NCBI RefSeq assembly: GCF_900107535.1
Contig: NZ_FNRA01000006.1
Coordinates: 124,001 to 188,000 of the forward strand
DNA from: Pedobacter hartonius
GTDB taxonomy: Bacteria > Bacteroidota > Bacteroidia > Sphingobacteriales > Sphingobacteriaceae
Reading direction: 5' to 3'
Length of the DNA stretch: 64,000 nucleotides
This document shows positions 52,591 through 59,454 of this stretch, piece after piece. Position numbers and translations under genes: made by a program. The notes beneath the pieces were generated by a model that searched no databases, was not told the origin of the DNA, and worked only from the letters and a program-made list of their open reading frames with translations. Within the stretch, counting starts at the first letter, position 1. Every line of letters begins with the position of its first letter.

Positions 52591-52717
52591 GTGAATCAGC
52601 TTGCTTTTTTTGCAATTGGGGTATCGGCTTAAATGCGCTTATAATCGGACGTAAAATATGGAAAATAATTAAATAATTTACTTAAGATGTTTATTACCGG
52701 ATAGCGGCGAATATCTA

Positions 52718-52725
52718 TACATTTG
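52718..52725 (+). promoter_or_regulatory. Candidate -7 element of murB (TACATTTG)
   Basis: TACATTTG matches TAnnTTTG, 25 bp before the murB ATG. The -33 position is weak. Confidence 0.4.
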
Positions 52726-52750
52726 CCGTAAATAATCCTATTACCTCTAT

Positions 52751-53776
52751 ATGTATTCACTACAGGAAAATTTATCCCTTAAGCCATATAACACTTTTGG
52801 TATCGATGTAAAAACACTTTTTTTTGCGGAGATATTTACTGAAGAAGACCTGAGGGAGCTCAGCCTTCAGCCTGTTTTTAAAGAGAACAGCTTGCTGGTG
52901 TTAGGTGGCGGAAGCAATATGCTTTTTACCAGGGATTATGAAGGGCTGGTGCTGAAGATCAGCATACCAGGAATTACGGCTGTACGCTCTGCTGAAAATG
53001 AAGATCAGGTACTGGTTACTGCAGGTGCCGGCATTGTCTGGAATGACCTTGTCAATTACTGTGTGGAACAGGACTTTGCAGGTCTGGAGAATTTAAGCCT
53101 CATCCCCGGAACAGTAGGAGCGTCGCCGATACAGAATATAGGTGCCTACGGGGTAGAATTAAAGGATGTGTTTGAATCCTGTACTGCATTTGAGATCGCT
53201 ACCGGCGAAATCAGGGGGTTTGACTTTGCTGACTGCCAGTTTGCATACAGGGACAGCATCTTTAAGAATGAGCTCAGGGGGCAGTATATCATTACGGAGG
53301 TAACGTTCAGGTTGAACACCCAGGCCAGGATCAATTCGCAATATGGAGCGATACAGGCTGTACTGGCCGAACGAAATATCAGGCGTCCTACCATTGCAGA
53401 TATCTCTGAGATCGTTGCTAAGATCAGGGTAAGCAAATTGCCGGATCCTTCAACTATAGGTAATGCGGGAAGCTTTTTTAAGAATCCTATTGTTAAAAAA
53501 TCTGAATATGAGCGGATTGCTAAAGCCTTTCCGGAGCTGATCAGTTATCCTGCGGGAAAAGATAAAGTTAAGCTGGCTGCCGGGTGGCTGATAGAATCCT
53601 GTGGTTTCAAGGGGGTGGTTGAAGGGCATACCGGTACCTGGAAAAACCAGGCCCTGGTACTCGTAAACCATGGTGGTGCTACCGGTTTGGAAGTGTATAG
53701 TTTTTCAGATAAGATAATAGACACTGTGCAGGCCAAATTTGGGGTCAACCTGGAACGGGAAGTAAATATTTTGTGA
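52751..53776 (+). CDS. murB: UDP-N-acetylmuramate dehydrogenase
   Basis: A 341-residue FAD-dependent reductase of peptidoglycan synthesis. The N-terminal LKPYNTFGIDVKTLFFAEI, the FAD loop LLVLGGGSNMLFTRDYEGLV, and the core LENLSLIPGTVGASPIQNIG followed by AYGVELKD are typical. The catalytic Ser is in DPSTIGNAGSFFKNPIV, and the C-terminal Glu region is LVNHGGATGLEVYSFSDKII. It reduces UDP-GlcNAc-enolpyruvate to UDP-MurNAc with NADPH in the cytoplasm. The absence of an insertion between Tyr-loop elements fits the type I (E. coli-like) enzyme. It is a single gene. Confidence 0.95.
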   Translation: MYSLQENLSLKPYNTFGIDVKTLFFAEIFTEEDLRELSLQPVFKENSLLVLGGGSNMLFTRDYEGLVLKISIPGITAVRSAENEDQVLVTAGAGIVWNDLVNYCVEQDFAGLENLSLIPGTVGASPIQNIGAYGVELKDVFESCTAFEIATGEIRGFDFADCQFAYRDSIFKNELRGQYIITEVTFRLNTQARINSQYGAIQAVLAERNIRRPTIADISEIVAKIRVSKLPDPSTIGNAGSFFKNPIVKKSEYERIAKAFPELISYPAGKDKVKLAAGWLIESCGFKGVVEGHTGTWKNQALVLVNHGGATGLEVYSFSDKIIDTVQAKFGVNLEREVNIL

Positions 53777-53876
53777 CAAATGATCGATATATAATGTTAA
53801 ACTAATAATTTTTTTCTTAATCTGCCGAATCGGTTTTTTGGTACATATGTTGTATAAAGCTTAATATACAGGATTG

Positions 53877-53914
53877 AATAAACAGGGAACGCCACTCTTA
53901 TCCACCTGTTTATT
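53877..53914. repeat. Inverted repeat in the leader of the sigma factor gene
   Basis: AATAAACAGG (53877-53886) and CCTGTTTATT (53905-53914) are perfect arms with an 18-bp spacer, 30 bp before the ATG at 53944. It could be an operator, a leader hairpin or a weak terminator of murB. Confidence 0.5.
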
Positions 53915-53943
53915 TGCTCTTTAACCTTAAAACTTTAAACACT

Positions 53944-54474
53944 ATGACAAAAAATGAATTTAACCTCCAGCTCCACAACCACTCGGTTTCTTTGCAGTCA
54001 TTCGCTTTAAATTTTACTAAAGATATTGAAGATGCTAACGATCTTGTTCAGGATACAATGTTAAAGGCCGTAACTTATTATAGCAAATTTAAAGAAGGTA
54101 CCAATCTTAAAGGATGGTTGTTTACTATCATGAAAAATACCTTCATTAACAACTACAGGCGTTTGGTTAAAACAAATGCACTGATCACAAAATCTGAAGA
54201 TATATCATCTGCCAATCTTCACTACAGTGCTACAAAAAATACAATCGACAGTAAGTTTGTTATCGGAGACATCAATAAGGCTTTAGCTACCCTGCAGCCT
54301 GAGTATTATATTCCTTTTGTGAAATACTTTGAGGGATATAAATACCATGAAATTGCAGATATGCTGGATATTCCTATCGGAACGGTAAAGACAAGGATCC
54401 ATGTGGCGCGTCAGATACTGAAAAAATATCTGAAGACGTATTCAAAAGAAATTTTAGGAACAGAGGTCGTTTAA
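53944..54474 (+). CDS. RNA polymerase sigma-70 factor, ECF type
   Basis: A 176-residue sigma factor with only regions 2 and 4. Region 2 is FTKDIEDANDLVQDTMLKAV then NLKGWLFTIMKNTFINNYRR; region 4 is YHEIADMLDIPIGTVKTRIH. ATG at 53944 is preferred to one 30 bp upstream because it is preceded by a normal A-rich leader and gives the usual length. No anti-sigma gene is adjacent. In Sphingobacteriaceae sigma factors of this kind often head carotenoid loci (established observation as I recall it), and here a lycopene-cyclase-domain gene follows, which suggests a role in light or stress control of pigment genes. A terminator separates the two. Confidence 0.88.
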   Translation: MTKNEFNLQLHNHSVSLQSFALNFTKDIEDANDLVQDTMLKAVTYYSKFKEGTNLKGWLFTIMKNTFINNYRRLVKTNALITKSEDISSANLHYSATKNTIDSKFVIGDINKALATLQPEYYIPFVKYFEGYKYHEIADMLDIPIGTVKTRIHVARQILKKYLKTYSKEILGTEVV

Positions 54475-54489
54475 TACGTCTCCATCCTT

Positions 54490-54527
54490 AAAAAAGCGTT
54501 TGATCCAAAAGATCAGGCGCTTTTTTT
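54490..54527 (+). terminator. Rho-independent terminator of the sigma factor gene
   Basis: Stem GCGTTTGATC/GATCAGGCGC (54496-54505 with 54511-54520, two G-T pairs) with an A6 lead and T7 tail, 21 bp after the stop. Confidence 0.85.
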
Positions 54528-54564
54528 ATTTAAGCCGCCGGCCTGAATACTAAGATCAAAAGTT

Positions 54565-54572
54565 TATTTTTG
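54565..54572 (+). promoter_or_regulatory. Candidate -7 element of the lycopene cyclase gene (TATTTTTG)
   Basis: TATTTTTG matches TAnnTTTG, 21 bp before the ATG at 54594. No consensus TTTG was found at -33, which might reflect use of an alternative or activated sigma factor. Confidence 0.4.
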
Positions 54573-54593
54573 GCGATCAGCATACGATCATCA

Positions 54594-55271
54594 ATGAACT
54601 ACACCTATCTGTTTGTAGACCTGGGGCTGTTATTAATCCCGGTTCTATTATTCTCTAATAAGCGATTGAACTTTGCAAACCAGAGTAAATTCATCATTCT
54701 GGCCGTTCTGATAAACGTTTTTGCTTTTTCGGTTCCAACGGAATTTTTAACACAGCTGAAAGTCATCGTTTATAACCCTCCATACCTCAGCGGAGTGACC
54801 TTATGGGAATTACCTGTTGAGGAGCTGCTGCTATCCATGGTCTTATCCCTGTGCGGTTTAGCAATTTACCTGTTCCTGAACATCCGCTTCCCCGGTAACG
54901 GGCCGGAAAAATACAGCCTTGCCCTGAGTAACCTGTTACTGGGCATTTGTATTGCCATGTTATATTTCGGCCATCAGAAGCTGTATACTGTTTTTACCTT
55001 CTCCATTTTAATAGTTTTCCTGGTATATATTGAATATGTAAACAAGATCAGGTTCATGTACCGGTTCTACAGGGCATACATGGTTTCCCTGATTCCGTTT
55101 TATATTGCTTATGGTGTGCTGACAACGGCTCCGGCCATCCAGTATACCGAAGAGGAAACCCTTAATTTTAACCTGGTACATATTCCTTTCGAAAGCCATT
55201 TTTATTTTATGGCAATGCTGCTGCTGAGCATTTATCTTTTTGAACTCTTCAAAAGCCGGGCACGCAGCTAA
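54594..55271 (+). CDS. Lycopene cyclase domain-containing membrane protein (CrtYc/CrtYd fusion-like)
   Basis: A 225-residue protein with six or seven hydrophobic helices starting MNYTYLFVDLGLLLIPVLLF. Two similar three-helix halves are visible, each with a glutamate-bearing loop: LWELPVEELLLSMVLSLCG in the first and HIPFESHFYFMAMLLLSIY in the second. The P-x-E-E motif matches the heterodimeric CrtYc/CrtYd lycopene beta-cyclases, here fused. These enzymes form beta-ionone rings on lycopene to give beta-carotene. No phytoene synthase, desaturase or hydroxylase gene is in the window. It overlaps the cytochrome b5 gene by 1 bp (TAATG), so translation is coupled. Confidence 0.86.
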   Translation: MNYTYLFVDLGLLLIPVLLFSNKRLNFANQSKFIILAVLINVFAFSVPTEFLTQLKVIVYNPPYLSGVTLWELPVEELLLSMVLSLCGLAIYLFLNIRFPGNGPEKYSLALSNLLLGICIAMLYFGHQKLYTVFTFSILIVFLVYIEYVNKIRFMYRFYRAYMVSLIPFYIAYGVLTTAPAIQYTEEETLNFNLVHIPFESHFYFMAMLLLSIYLFELFKSRARS

Positions 55272-55510
55272 TGGATTTACCTGAATATACCAAACAGCAG
55301 CTGGCCTTGCGTAACGGGCAGGACAAACCACAGATCTGGGTAGCCTATCGGGGTTTGATCTATGACGTTAGTGAGAGCAGGTTATGGAGAAACGGAAAAC
55401 ACTATGAGCACTGGGCGGGGCAGGACCTGACGGAGGAGCTGGCTGATGCGCCCCATACCGAAGCGGTATTTGAGAAATTTAAGCCTGTTGGTAAATTATT
55501 AAAGCCATAA
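55271..55510 (+). CDS. Cytochrome b5 domain-containing protein
   Basis: A 79-residue protein matching the short bacterial cytochrome b5/steroid-binding-like fold. PQIWVAYRGLIYDVSESRLW corresponds to the VAVNGKVYDVT strand of the family, and NGKHYEHWAGQDLTEELADA to the His-bearing heme segment (H-Y-x-H-W-A-G-x-D). No membrane anchor is present. The ATG overlaps the stop of the lycopene cyclase gene, so the two are an operon. An electron-transfer role in carotenoid modification (for example feeding a hydroxylase or ketolase encoded elsewhere) is plausible but inferred from context. Confidence 0.82.
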   Translation: MDLPEYTKQQLALRNGQDKPQIWVAYRGLIYDVSESRLWRNGKHYEHWAGQDLTEELADAPHTEAVFEKFKPVGKLLKP

Positions 55511-55521
55511 TCCGCGGCAAC

Positions 55522-55560
55522 ATAAAATGCCGGTCTTCAAAAAGACCGGCATTTTATATT
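55522..55560. terminator. Bidirectional terminator between convergent genes
   Basis: A 16-bp perfect stem (55522-55537 with 55542-55557, core AATGCCGGTCTT) with a CAAA loop, A-rich on the left and T-rich on the right, between the cytochrome b5 gene and the PfkB gene. Confidence 0.88.
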
Positions 55561-55599
55561 TAAGTTATCCCGCGTTTTGGGATTCATCACCGATGATGA

Positions 55600-56520
55600 T
55601 TAAGCTTCGATAGTGAAGGTACTAAGGTTCACGAATTGCTGAACCCGCGCAGCCACTTCCTGTTCTGTTAAGTTAATGATCTTTTCTGTACCGAATTTCT
55701 CCACACAGAATGAAGCCAGCGCTGAGCCAAAGATAATTGCGTTTTTCATGTTATTGAAATTCACTGTGCCTACTTTTGCCAGGTAACCGATAAATCCACC
55801 GGCAAACGTATCTCCTGCGCCCGTTGGGTCAAATACCTCCGCCAGTGGCAATGCCGGGGCAGAAAAGACTTTGTCTTCATGGAACAGTAAGGCGCCATGT
55901 TCGCCTTTTTTTATGATCAGGTATTTAGGGCCCATTGCAAGGATCTTCCTGGAGGCCTTAACCAGTGAATATTCGCCTGACAGTTGTCTGGCTTCCTCAT
56001 CATTGATTGTTAGTACATCTACTAATTTAAGCGTTTCCAGTAAATCATCCATCGCTACGTCCATCCAGAAGTTCATGGTGTCCAGAACAATCAGTTTAGG
56101 CCTGTTTTTAAGACGTTTGATCACTGTTTGCTGTACCTGAGGAGTCAGATTGCCCAACATCAGGAATTCGCAGTCCTGATAGCTCTCAGGGATAATAGGA
56201 TCGAAGTCGGCCAGTACATTTAATTCCGTGATCAGCGTATCCCTGCTGTTCATGTCGTTATGGTATTTACCGGACCAGAAAAATGATTTTTCACCCTTTT
56301 TTATTTGCAGGCCTTCTGTGTTGATACCGTGTTTTGTAAAAGTATCAATGTCATCCTGATGGAAATCGTCACCAACTACACCTACTATTTTTACCTTTTT
56401 ATAGAAGTAAGATGCAGCTAAACTTGCATAGGTGGCAGCGCCACCAACGATTTTATCAGTCTTTCCGAAGGGAGTTTCAATAGCGTCGAATGCTACAGTC
56501 CCTATGATTATCAGGCTCAT
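55600..56520 (-). CDS. PfkB family carbohydrate kinase
   Basis: A 306-residue ribokinase-type kinase. The N-terminal substrate region is KIVGGAATYASLAASYFYKK, the middle has MNFWMDVAMDDLLETLKLVD and then VLTINDEEARQLSGEYSLVK, and the C-terminal ATP/anion-hole signature is EVFDPTGAGDTFAGGFIGYL with the catalytic Asp in GAGD. The substrate may be a sugar or nucleoside; it cannot be assigned. The gene is single, read towards the cytochrome b5 gene, and its promoter region borders the tRNA-Asn cluster. Confidence 0.9.
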   Translation of the reverse strand: MSLIIIGTVAFDAIETPFGKTDKIVGGAATYASLAASYFYKKVKIVGVVGDDFHQDDIDTFTKHGINTEGLQIKKGEKSFFWSGKYHNDMNSRDTLITELNVLADFDPIIPESYQDCEFLMLGNLTPQVQQTVIKRLKNRPKLIVLDTMNFWMDVAMDDLLETLKLVDVLTINDEEARQLSGEYSLVKASRKILAMGPKYLIIKKGEHGALLFHEDKVFSAPALPLAEVFDPTGAGDTFAGGFIGYLAKVGTVNFNNMKNAIIFGSALASFCVEKFGTEKIINLTEQEVAARVQQFVNLSTFTIEA

Positions 56521-56665
56521 ACGTTTTATTTTAATTTTTTTTTGATATTTTTCTCTACAAATATTGCATAAATAATTTAAAAGCCCTAATATTGCATTCC
56601 CAAAACGAACAAGACTTTATATTATTTATTAAAGCAGAAAGCCGTTTTTAGGATAACCAGAGTAC

Positions 56666-56739
56666 TCCTTCTTAGCTCAGCTGGTTAGAGCATCTGACTG
56701 TTAATCAGAGGGTCGCTGGTTCGAGCCCAGCAGAGGGAG
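56666..56739 (+). tRNA. tRNA-Asn (anticodon GTT), copy 1
   Basis: A 74-nt cloverleaf: acceptor TCCTTCT/AGAGGGA with one G-T pair, D-arm TAGCTCAGCTGGTTAGAGC, anticodon stem TCTGA/TCAGA around CTGTTAA (anticodon GTT), T-arm with GGTTCGAGCCC, discriminator G. CCA is not encoded in full (GCA follows). A hairpin terminator follows 7 bp later. Confidence 0.95.
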
Positions 56740-57041
56740 CAGATTGAAAGCCTTTCAGCATAACGCTGAGAGGCTTTTTCAATTTGAACTACCACATAGT
56801 TGCCGGAACTTTTTCTATAATGAATTGTCTGCCTTAACCAAATAGCTGCAGTATTTCCATAATGGCTTTCTGATTAGTGTTCAAAAAGTTAGCTGCGGGT
56901 TTGTGTCCGGGAACTCCTATTATGCCGGATTTTATCTTTATTTTTGTGATATAATTTGATGGTTAAGCTCAAAAGTCGTAACATTGCACCACTAAATAAA
57001 TACGGGTTTAAAAACCTGGGTTTATTGGTAATGACCAGTAC
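56740..57041. other. Gap between the tRNA-Asn genes with no gene seen
   Basis: About 300 bp between the tRNA copies. Apart from the terminator at its start I see no open frame, promoter pair or repeat with support. Confidence 0.6.
56747..56779 (+). terminator. Terminator of tRNA-Asn copy 1
   Basis: AAAGCCTTTCAGC (56747-56759) pairs with GCTGAGAGGCTTT (56765-56777, one G-T pair), followed by T residues. Confidence 0.85.
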
Positions 57042-57115
57042 TCCTTCTTAGCTCAGCTGGTTAGAGCATCTGACTGTTAATCAGAGGGTCGCTGGTTCGA
57101 GCCCAGCAGAGGGAG
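57042..57115 (+). tRNA. tRNA-Asn (anticodon GTT), copy 2
   Basis: 74 nt, identical in sequence to copy 1 over the whole cloverleaf, with the same anticodon loop CTGTTAA. The downstream flank (GCAAAGATTTTT) differs from copy 1 (GCAGATTGAA). Its 3' half is repeated at 59406-59447, which makes it the probable left end of the AbiE islet. Confidence 0.95.
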
Positions 57116-57143
57116 CAAAGATTTTTAAGTCTGAAAATCGCAT

Positions 57144-57179
57144 AAAAACCCCATTTCTAGCTAATAGGATGGGGTTTTT
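57144..57179 (+). terminator. Terminator of tRNA-Asn copy 2
   Basis: AAAAACCCCAT (57144-57154) pairs with ATGGGGTTTTT (57169-57179), giving an 11-bp stem and T tail. Confidence 0.85.
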
Positions 57180-57621
57180 ATTTCTATAATAGAAAGTTTC
57201 CTACTCTATTTTGTCTTTTCAATAGCCAAGTAAAGAGCGCATTGGATTATTCGATGTCACGGTTTGAGATGCATATTGACACTGATTTTGCTGATGGCGT
57301 CTGTTAAAGCAGAGGCTCCTCTTACCTTAGCAGGCCAGTTATTGCAATTCCAGTTCTGCATAGTAGTGTAATATCCGTGTGGCTATAAGGACTGATTGCA
57401 GCACTACAACAAAGACTAATTTTAGCACATCAATAAAAACTAGTTTTATCCCGCATATATTAGAATTAACTAATGGTGAGATGTTATAAATACGTCAGTT
57501 TGGATAAGGAGAAATCGCAACTGCGTTATGATCTCTCTTAATACTTTGGAGTTTCAATTGTATTCGAAAGAACATAGAATAGCTTCTATCTTTTAATTCA
57601 ATGCTCCTGTTGAAATAACAT
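57180..57621. other. Non-coding stretch upstream of abiE
   Basis: About 440 bp with no credible gene. The only structure noticed is a set of three degenerate ~24-nt units at 57388-57458, described separately. Confidence 0.55.
57388..57458. repeat. Three degenerate ~24-nt tandem units
   Basis: The units start AGGACTGATTGCAGCAC (57388), AGACTAATTTTAGCAC (57413) and AAACTAGTTTTATCCC (57437). They share the pattern A-x-ACT-A/G-x-TTx-A-x-C and a 24-25-nt spacing. They may be protein-binding half sites or chance in A+T-rich DNA. Confidence 0.35.
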
Positions 57622-57650
57622 AAGATAAACGAGTATTATCCGTTTATCTT
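57622..57650. promoter_or_regulatory. AbiEi operator candidate, upstream inverted repeat (IR1)
   Basis: AAGATAAACG (57622-57631) and CGTTTATCTT (57641-57650) are perfect 10-bp arms with a 9-bp spacer. The same arms and spacer length recur at 57694-57722. It lies just upstream of the -33 box. Confidence 0.75.
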
Positions 57651-57658
57651 GTTGAAAT

Positions 57659-57689
57659 TTTGCATATTTAAATGATTTATGTATTTTTG
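57659..57689 (+). promoter_or_regulatory. abiE promoter (TTTG-N19-TATTTTTG)
   Basis: TTTG at 57659-57662 and TATTTTTG at 57682-57689 with exactly 19 bp between them: a full match to the Bacteroidota consensus. It is flanked on both sides by identical-arm inverted repeats. Confidence 0.8.
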
Positions 57690-57691
57690 AT

Positions 57692-57724
57692 ATAAGATAA
57701 ACGAAATTAAACCGTTTATCTTAT
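57692..57724. promoter_or_regulatory. AbiEi operator candidate, downstream inverted repeat (IR2)
   Basis: ATAAGATAAACG (57692-57703) and CGTTTATCTTAT (57713-57724) are 12-bp arms with a 9-bp spacer, covering the expected transcription start. Its inner 10-bp arms are identical to IR1; centre-to-centre distance is 72 bp. Confidence 0.8.
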
Positions 57725-57746
57725 TGATATTTTACAATGATTTACA

Positions 57747-58385
57747 ATGGATATTCGAACAGCACTAAGAGAACTATCTAACCAACCGCTGACCCACCAG
57801 CTTCTGGCCGGCCTTTTGAAAGAATATAAACGGCCAAACGATAAAATATTATCTTTAAAAGCGGATGGCCTGATCGAACCGATCAAAAAAGGACTTTATA
57901 TAGCGGGTAGGTCTCTTGGCGCTGAACGACCTGAAAGTGCACTGCTTGCCAACCATATACTCGGACCAAGCTATCTTTCAATGGAGAGTGCACTCGCCCA
58001 TTACGGGCTAATTCCAGAGAAGGTTTTTGCGGTCACTTCAATGACTACAAAAGCCTCTAGGAAATTTCAGACCAACATTGGTCTATATACCTATACCAAC
58101 CTGCCATTGCCTTATTACGCATTCGGTCTTGCTACCGTGAGCCTGTCTAAAGACCAGCAAGCCATAATGGCAATCCCTGAAAAGGCACTATGCGATAAAA
58201 TAGCTACAACAGCGGGCATAACCTTAAGAAGCCAATCTTCTGCAAGGGACTATGTTTTTGGAAACCTGAGAATGGAGGAAGAAGATCTAGCTGAGTTTGA
58301 TCTAAATGCTATGTTAAGCTGGCTGGAAAATGCACCTAAAAGGGAAAGCCTGGAAATGTTAATCAAAATGATCGAAAAAATATGA
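57747..58385 (+). CDS. abiEi: AbiEi antitoxin / autoregulator (type IV toxin-antitoxin)
   Basis: A 212-residue protein with an N-terminal winged helix (LTHQLLAGLLKEYKRPNDKI to LKADGLIEPIKKGLYIAG). The family core then follows: ALLANHILGPSYLSMESALA, HYGLIPEKVFAVTSMTTKAS, and a C-terminal AbiEi-type domain (MAIPEKALCDKIATTAGITL). AbiEi both counteracts AbiEii and represses its own operon by binding two inverted repeats. Exactly such a pair surrounds the promoter here. The stop overlaps the abiEii start by 4 bp (ATGA). The system is known for growth arrest, abortive phage infection and stabilising mobile DNA, in line with its place in a tRNA-bounded islet. Confidence 0.93.
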   Translation: MDIRTALRELSNQPLTHQLLAGLLKEYKRPNDKILSLKADGLIEPIKKGLYIAGRSLGAERPESALLANHILGPSYLSMESALAHYGLIPEKVFAVTSMTTKASRKFQTNIGLYTYTNLPLPYYAFGLATVSLSKDQQAIMAIPEKALCDKIATTAGITLRSQSSARDYVFGNLRMEEEDLAEFDLNAMLSWLENAPKRESLEMLIKMIEKI

Positions 58386-59242
58386 TAAAGGAGTGGCTCG
58401 AAGATTATCATCCCGCAAACAGGGAGGAAGCTAAAGATGCATTGAGGGAAATCATGCAGGAGATTACCCTGGCTGGACTTAACCGTGCCGGTTTTTTTGA
58501 AAAGGCGGCATTCTATGGGGGAACTGCGCTCAGGATATTCTACGGGCTAGACCGATTTTCAGAGGATCTGGATTTTTCGCTGCTTGCCGTTGACCCGGAT
58601 TTTTCACTTGAGAAATACCAGGAGGCCATCATAAACGAATTCGCCGCCCTAGGGATGCAGGTATCGATTTCGGAAAAACAGAAGGCAGTGAAGAGCAACA
58701 TCAACTCAGCCTTTCTAAAATCGGAAACTATTTGGAAGGAACTTGTGTTGGAAGGTGTCATCCCACAGAACGGACTTAAGGAAGTAGCTAGTATCAAGAT
58801 CAAGATAGAAGTGGATAAAGAGCCGCCATTGGGGTTTTCTACTGAGGAAAAGTTATTGCTCAAGCCTTTTTCGTTTTACGTGAAGTGCCTGTCGCTTCCC
58901 GACCTTTTTGCCGGAAAGATGCATGCATTGCTTTTTCGCAAGTGGGGCACGAATGTAAAGGGGCGGGACTGGTATGATATGGAATGGTACATCAAAAAAG
59001 GATATCCTCTCAATCTCGATCATTTCTTGCTAAGGGCGATAGATAGCGGTGACTGGAAAGAAGAGACCATCAACGAAGAAGAGTTCAGGAAATTATTGAG
59101 CGAAAAGATCGAAAATGTTAAAATGGATTTTGTTAAAGCTGACATTTCCAGATTTATAAAGAATCCAAAGGTACTTGAAATATGGTCTCCAAGTTATTTC
59201 CACGACCTGAGTGCAAAACTAAAAATCAATACATCAAATTAA
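58382..59242 (+). CDS. abiEii: AbiEii toxin, nucleotidyltransferase (type IV toxin-antitoxin)
   Basis: A 286-residue DUF1814-type nucleotidyltransferase. The active-site motif is FYGGTALRIFYGLDRFSEDL followed by DFSL (GGTALR at about 46-51, the metal-binding Asp pair in SEDLDF at about 62 and 64). A Lys-rich segment ASIKIKIEVDKEPP and the C-terminal KMHALLFRKWGTNVKGRDWY with D-M-E-W complete the family pattern. The toxin transfers nucleotides to tRNA or other targets in characterised members. Its frame is intact, so it should be active unless held by AbiEi, whose gene it overlaps by 4 bp. It could confer phage defence. Confidence 0.93.
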   Translation: MIKEWLEDYHPANREEAKDALREIMQEITLAGLNRAGFFEKAAFYGGTALRIFYGLDRFSEDLDFSLLAVDPDFSLEKYQEAIINEFAALGMQVSISEKQKAVKSNINSAFLKSETIWKELVLEGVIPQNGLKEVASIKIKIEVDKEPPLGFSTEEKLLLKPFSFYVKCLSLPDLFAGKMHALLFRKWGTNVKGRDWYDMEWYIKKGYPLNLDHFLLRAIDSGDWKEETINEEEFRKLLSEKIENVKMDFVKADISRFIKNPKVLEIWSPSYFHDLSAKLKINTSN

Positions 59243-59405
59243 GTTTTAGACCTTGGCTTTGGAAAAATTAAAACCAGAAGCTATGTATTCAAAAGAATGT
59301 CCTAAATTCGTTAATAATTAAAAGCCGTTACAAATATTTAACGGGATTTCTTTGATAGCTTGTAATCGATTGATTAAGAAATAATTATAAATGGGCAACC
59401 TCTGT

Positions 59406-59447
59406 CTGTTAATCAGAGGGTCGCTGGTTCGAGCCCAGCAGAGGGAG
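59406..59447 (+). pseudogene. tRNA-Asn 3' fragment (attachment-site remnant)
   Basis: Bases 59406-59447 repeat the tRNA-Asn sequence from the anticodon loop to the discriminator base. The 5' half (acceptor, D-arm) is missing, so it cannot make a tRNA. Identity with copy 1 continues past the gene to 59456 (GCAGATTGAA), whereas identity with copy 2 ends at 59449. Confidence 0.9.
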
Positions 59448-59454
59448 CAGATTG

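Larger units (their letters stand above)
57074..59449. mobile_element. Putative tRNA-Asn-targeted islet carrying AbiE
   Basis: A 44-bp direct repeat (57074-57117 and 59406-59449) that is the 3' half of tRNA-Asn brackets about 2.3 kb containing only the abiEi-abiEii operon and non-coding DNA. This is the footprint left by tyrosine-recombinase elements that insert into tRNA 3' ends. No integrase or mobility gene is inside, so it would be a remnant or an element mobilised in trans. An alternative is partial tRNA duplication without integration. Confidence 0.6.

Noticed and set aside
53777-53876. Riboswitch or T-box upstream of the sigma factor
   Set aside because: Apart from the 10-bp inverted repeat there is no conserved riboswitch core that I could recognise.
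57118-57621. Integrase or excisionase gene in the abiE islet
   Set aside because: No open frame of useful length or tyrosine-recombinase motif is present in the non-coding part of the islet.
59406-59447. A third tRNA-Asn gene
   Set aside because: Only the anticodon loop to discriminator part is present; there is no acceptor 5' strand or D-arm, so it is scored as a fragment.
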